64,000 nt of DNA from Branchiostoma belcheri (taxonomy: Eukaryota > Chordata > Leptocardii > Amphioxiformes > Branchiostomatidae). The DNA lies in the NCBI RefSeq assembly GCF_001625305.1, contig NW_017802379.1:9608374-9672373 (forward strand), in the 5' to 3' direction. The position numbers were made by a program, and so were the translations under genes. Of the stretch, positions 62,001-64,000 are shown piece after piece. Position 1 is the first letter of the stretch, and the number at the start of each line of letters is the position of its first letter. The notes below the pieces were generated by a model. It did not search any database and was not told the DNA's origin. It was given only the letters and a program-made list of their open reading frames with translations.

Positions 62001-63748
62001 ATGATGGTTTCTTTGAAGAGGAGATCTTTTACATGCATTTCACTGTTAATTAGTGCATCTGCTCATTTATCAAGCATGTGTATAAGAAAGAGACTTCAGT
62101 CAACAGTCTTGTTTTTACGTACGGTAGTTTGAAGACTTATGAATGATTTATGAAATGTCAGAAAGGAGTGTATATGTACATATATTATGTTTCCTGTTGA
62201 CAAAATATCTGTTTTATGCATTTTCATGTCAATAAGTACACATACATGTATATCCATGCACTTAGTGTATAAAAGAGACATTGATCAACAGTTTTCTTGT
62301 TAGTTTGAAAACTTCTGCATGATTCATAAAATGTCAGAATGGTACATTCTGATACATTCTGACACATATGAGTTTGTACGGCCTTCTAAAAGTGAGTTTT
62401 TGGAAGCTCTCTAGCAAGCTTCCCAATCACTCACTTTGGGCGTCTCTATCGTCTATGTTTTATTTTTGCATTTCTGTGCTTTTTCATACAGACACGCAAA
62501 GATAAAATGTAGAGATGCAAATCACCTGCCAGTACTGGCTTGTGCTGACTTTTCCAAGGCAGGGCATTAAAATTTTGAATGTAACAGGAGAACCGCGTAT
62601 ATTAATCATTAATGTGTCTGTTAGCCAGGTAATACTAGTTATGTCATTTACAATCAGCTAAGGTCATATTTTGGTGTCATGTGCACTTTACTCTTCACAG
62701 TGGCAGCATTAGTGCAGGGGGGCCAAGAGATTAATGATTTGATAACGGTAATGAAGTTCATGGTACAGAAGTGACATAAAAGTACCATGAAAAAATCAGG
62801 AATCATGTCAGTAAGTATATCCCTATGTTTATATGATGTATATAAGAGACATTAATCAACTGTCTTCTTTCTAGTTTGAAGACATTTGACTGAATGAAAC
62901 ATCTTCTTTCTATTCTAACCTTACAGGTACAGAGTCAGGAGAAGACGTCTTCAAGAAACCGCGAGAAATCCTGCACAAGAACACGAGACTGGTGCGGACT
63001 CCATTTGACTCGGACGTGGCCAAGTCCAGACTGCAGCAGGTGGCCGGGGCCAACGCACAGATCAAGAGAGGGAAGATAGGGCATGATGGGAAGGAAATCC
63101 TGCCAGAGGACACTCCCAAGGTCAATGGCTTTGGGTTTGTGGCGACGCCGTCTCCTGCGCCAGGTAGGACGCAACAGGTGTTCAACAGTTTTGTTGAGGT
63201 TATGTCTATAATTACATGTAGATTTTGGGCCCCCTGGCAGCTTTCCAAAGTACTACAGTGTAACTTATATATTTGATATAATGTAATTCCTTATTTTTTC
63301 ACAGTACTGTTATGTTCACTGTTTTCACTGTCACTTCTTTTCCTGCAACTGTCACCACCGTGAATACATGGTTCCGTGAATACATGGTTCCGTGAATACA
63401 TGTATGTCCATTTTTCTCAGACTGTGAACTTTTGCTTCCGTGAACATAAAGTGAATTACAGTATCGTGGAAATGCTATGGTCACAATTTGGGGGCAGTAC
63501 ATAGCTCTTGGGCCCCCTGGCGGCTTATTCTGGAACTTCAGGGGCATTTTTGTTATATTTCAGCTATTGTACAGTGTCTCATTTTGTAGACATACATGTA
63601 AACGCTTCACCCTGATCACGTGCCTCCTTTTTCTGAACCCCAAGGTGTGGATGAATCTCCCATGATGACCTGGGGTGAGATCGAGGGTACGCCCTTCCGA
63701 CTAGACGGGTCTGACACACCGGCGCCGAGCAGCACACCGGGGTTCAAG
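56021..63748 (+). CDS. ESS2: ESS2 / DGCR14 splicing factor homolog, 5' six exons (344 codons)
   Basis: Exons 56021-56137, 57198-57381, 58377-58496, 60133-60402, 62927-63163, 63645-63748; all GT-AG, phases agree, and the gene runs past the right edge (human protein about 476 residues). Diagnostic stretches in order: VLDEDTYV; QRDFFPDLTKLKAQQEYL (residues about 46-63); YTPATFETPDV; DKYLAKNTSEDNASFGTIME; WSYKAKNALMYYPEG; KVNGFGFVATPSPAPG; DESPMMTWGEIEGTPFRL. ESS2 is a conserved nuclear protein found in spliceosomal C complexes and needed for accurate splicing in worm and yeast homologs. Exon 2 opens one residue before the conserved coiled-coil-like LETIIQRDFFPD. Intron 2 is almost wholly a dead LINE, and intron 1 carries a partial copy of the exon 2 border. 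Confidence 0.95.
56500..56870 (+). repeat. Repeat cluster in ESS2 intron 1
   Basis: Two copies of the dispersed aacacaagcaaacac repeat (56560-56640 and 56705-56865) after a CAGATA tail at 56510-56548. Between them is the partial duplicate of the exon 2 border (56654-56712). Confidence 0.6.
56867..56940 (+). pseudogene. tRNA-Glu-like sequence (SINE head or pseudo-tRNA)
   Basis: ATGGTCTAGTGGTTAGGA (A box), anticodon arm TGGCG-CTCTCAC-CGCCA with anticodon CTC (Glu), B box GGTTCAATT, and 3' end TGTGGGAACCA. The 5' acceptor strand does not pair with the 3' one, and the T stem has one mismatch, so a working tRNA is unlikely. Confidence 0.6.
56992..57075 (-). pseudogene. tRNA-Ser/Leu-like sequence (SINE head or pseudo-tRNA)
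   Basis: Minus strand: GGCCGAGTGGTTAGAC, a long variable arm (GCTGGTGCTCGAGAG), then GTGGGTTCGAACCC. Class II tRNA layout with imperfect stems. It faces the Glu-like unit 50 bp away. Confidence 0.55.
57395..58345 (-). mobile_element. Degenerate CR1/L2-type LINE filling ESS2 intron 2
   Basis: Read leftward, 58345-57850 gives broken reverse transcriptase C-terminal text (ITTTAKQILGVIKRNLWAC; a WDPYTKKDKDKLE-type stretch near 58150; FFPRT..EWNS near 57870). The 3' region and a 50-bp minisatellite follow (57490-57690, unit with TGTATAGCCGGTATAACCGCC, about four units). It leaves about 14 bp to the exon 2 donor and about 30 bp to exon 3. Confidence 0.78.
58500..60130. other. ESS2 intron 3, no gene seen
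   Basis: Mixed AT-rich sequence. 59750-59860 shares words with 31130-31160 (GTTTTAGTGCCAACCATAA). No supported ORF. Confidence 0.4.
60403..60840. repeat. Dispersed repeat flanked by GTTT microsatellites
   Basis: TTTGTTTGTTTG at 60408 and 60820. Between them, TTACCTCTGGGGGAGGAGAC and GGAGGTATAAAATCTCAGATTTT resemble repeat ends seen near 36560, 37200, 37940 and 46975. No coding content supported. Confidence 0.4.
60841..61300 (-). mobile_element. tRNA-derived SINE, long copy
   Basis: Parallel to 7916-8303: ATAACCGTTAAACTGCC, GGTTTGAACCACTCACA, GTGGGTTCTTTAATGT, CCTTTCCCAAGGGCACAA, then a decayed tRNA-like head to about 61300. Confidence 0.65.
61352..61764 (+). mobile_element. Harbinger-like MITE, subfamily B (copy B7)
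   Basis: Close relative of B1 (TGGATGACATCCGCGCGCGC, CACCAAGGCTCTGGCCTGG, GTACGTACAGTGCCGA). Ends AGCCACACCGACTTAATTTC and GACGGTGTGGCC; one end base has mutated. Confidence 0.78.
61770..62920. other. ESS2 intron 4 (3' part), local duplications
   Basis: Segments near 62085-62165, 62270-62340 and 62850-62890 share GAGACATT..ATCAAC..GTC then TTGAAGAC/AAAC. These are old local duplications without coding content. Confidence 0.45.
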
Positions 63749-63797
63749 GTACTCTACATTCATTCTTGTGCGGTAAAAGGGGATTTTTGCTGTGTTT

Positions 63798-63897
63798 TGG
63801 GGCACACCCCTGTTCATTTCAGGTTTTTATTCGAAGCTGCACATCCTCAAGTCTAAACAACCGTCTTTGGCAGAGAATAATCTGGAAGCAAAATAAC

Positions 63898-63905
<8 letters not shown>
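63798..63905 (+). mobile_element. Left end of a TTAA-type element related to 16101
   Basis: GGGGCACACCCCTGTT, then GAAGCTGCACATCCTCAA and AATAACTGT, matching the start of 16101-16760 at about 75-80% by eye. The rest is replaced by the TA tract or lies beyond the edge. Confidence 0.6.

Positions 63906-63985
<80 letters not shown>
63906..63985 (+). repeat. TA dinucleotide microsatellite
   Basis: Almost pure TA for about 80 bp at the window end, just after ESS2 exon 6. It can extrude a cruciform. Confidence 0.95.
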
Positions 63986-63986
<1 letters not shown>

Positions 63987-64000
63987 GTACTACGTACTAC

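Overview
The window looks like nuclear DNA of an invertebrate chordate, most likely an amphioxus (Branchiostoma). The evidence is compact genes with many small GT-AG introns, animal-specific proteins, CR1/L2-type LINE reverse transcriptase, and introns packed with short inverted-repeat transposons. The species call is inference; no search was possible.

Layout. (1) 1-1906, minus strand: the first three coding exons of an extended short-chain dehydrogenase of the 3-beta-hydroxysteroid dehydrogenase family, leaving the window on the left. (2) 1907-3525: a divergent intergenic region with two small transposons and a cluster of identical CCTGTCAATA boxes. (3) 3526-49870, plus strand: MED15 (Mediator tail subunit), complete in 18 coding exons, 776 residues, with an N-terminal KIX domain, a glutamine-rich middle, six 13-residue repeats and the conserved C-terminal domain. 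Intron 2 alone is about 27 kb and holds most of the repeats. (4) 49871-53995: MED15 3' end and a gene-poor stretch with foldbacks and a hammerhead-like motif. (5) 54022-55289, plus: a two-exon gene for a 198-residue protein with a very acidic tail, not recognised. (6) 56021 to the right edge, plus: ESS2 (DGCR14), a spliceosome-associated nuclear protein, first 344 codons in six exons, running out of the window.

MED15 and ESS2 both lie in human 22q11.2, so their closeness here looks like retained ancestral chordate linkage. No operon-like relation is implied; each gene has its own start region.

The rest is a dense record of mobile DNA. Several families can be defined from terminal inverted repeats and target duplications seen directly: a GGCC-ended family with 3-bp TAA-like duplications (Harbinger-like, two subfamilies, about 20 copies or fragments); a TAGTGATGCATAC-ended family with 8-bp duplications (hAT-like, five copies, all keeping a 62-codon ORF); AGGCA-ended elements with TTAA duplications (Kolobok-like); a 711-bp element with perfect 68-bp inverted repeats and a 9-bp duplication that carries what looks like the start of a RecQ-like helicase; tRNA-derived SINEs; an uninterrupted 364-codon LINE reverse transcriptase fragment inserted in a satellite array; and a dispersed repeat that carries a nuclear-receptor DR1 site in all four copies.
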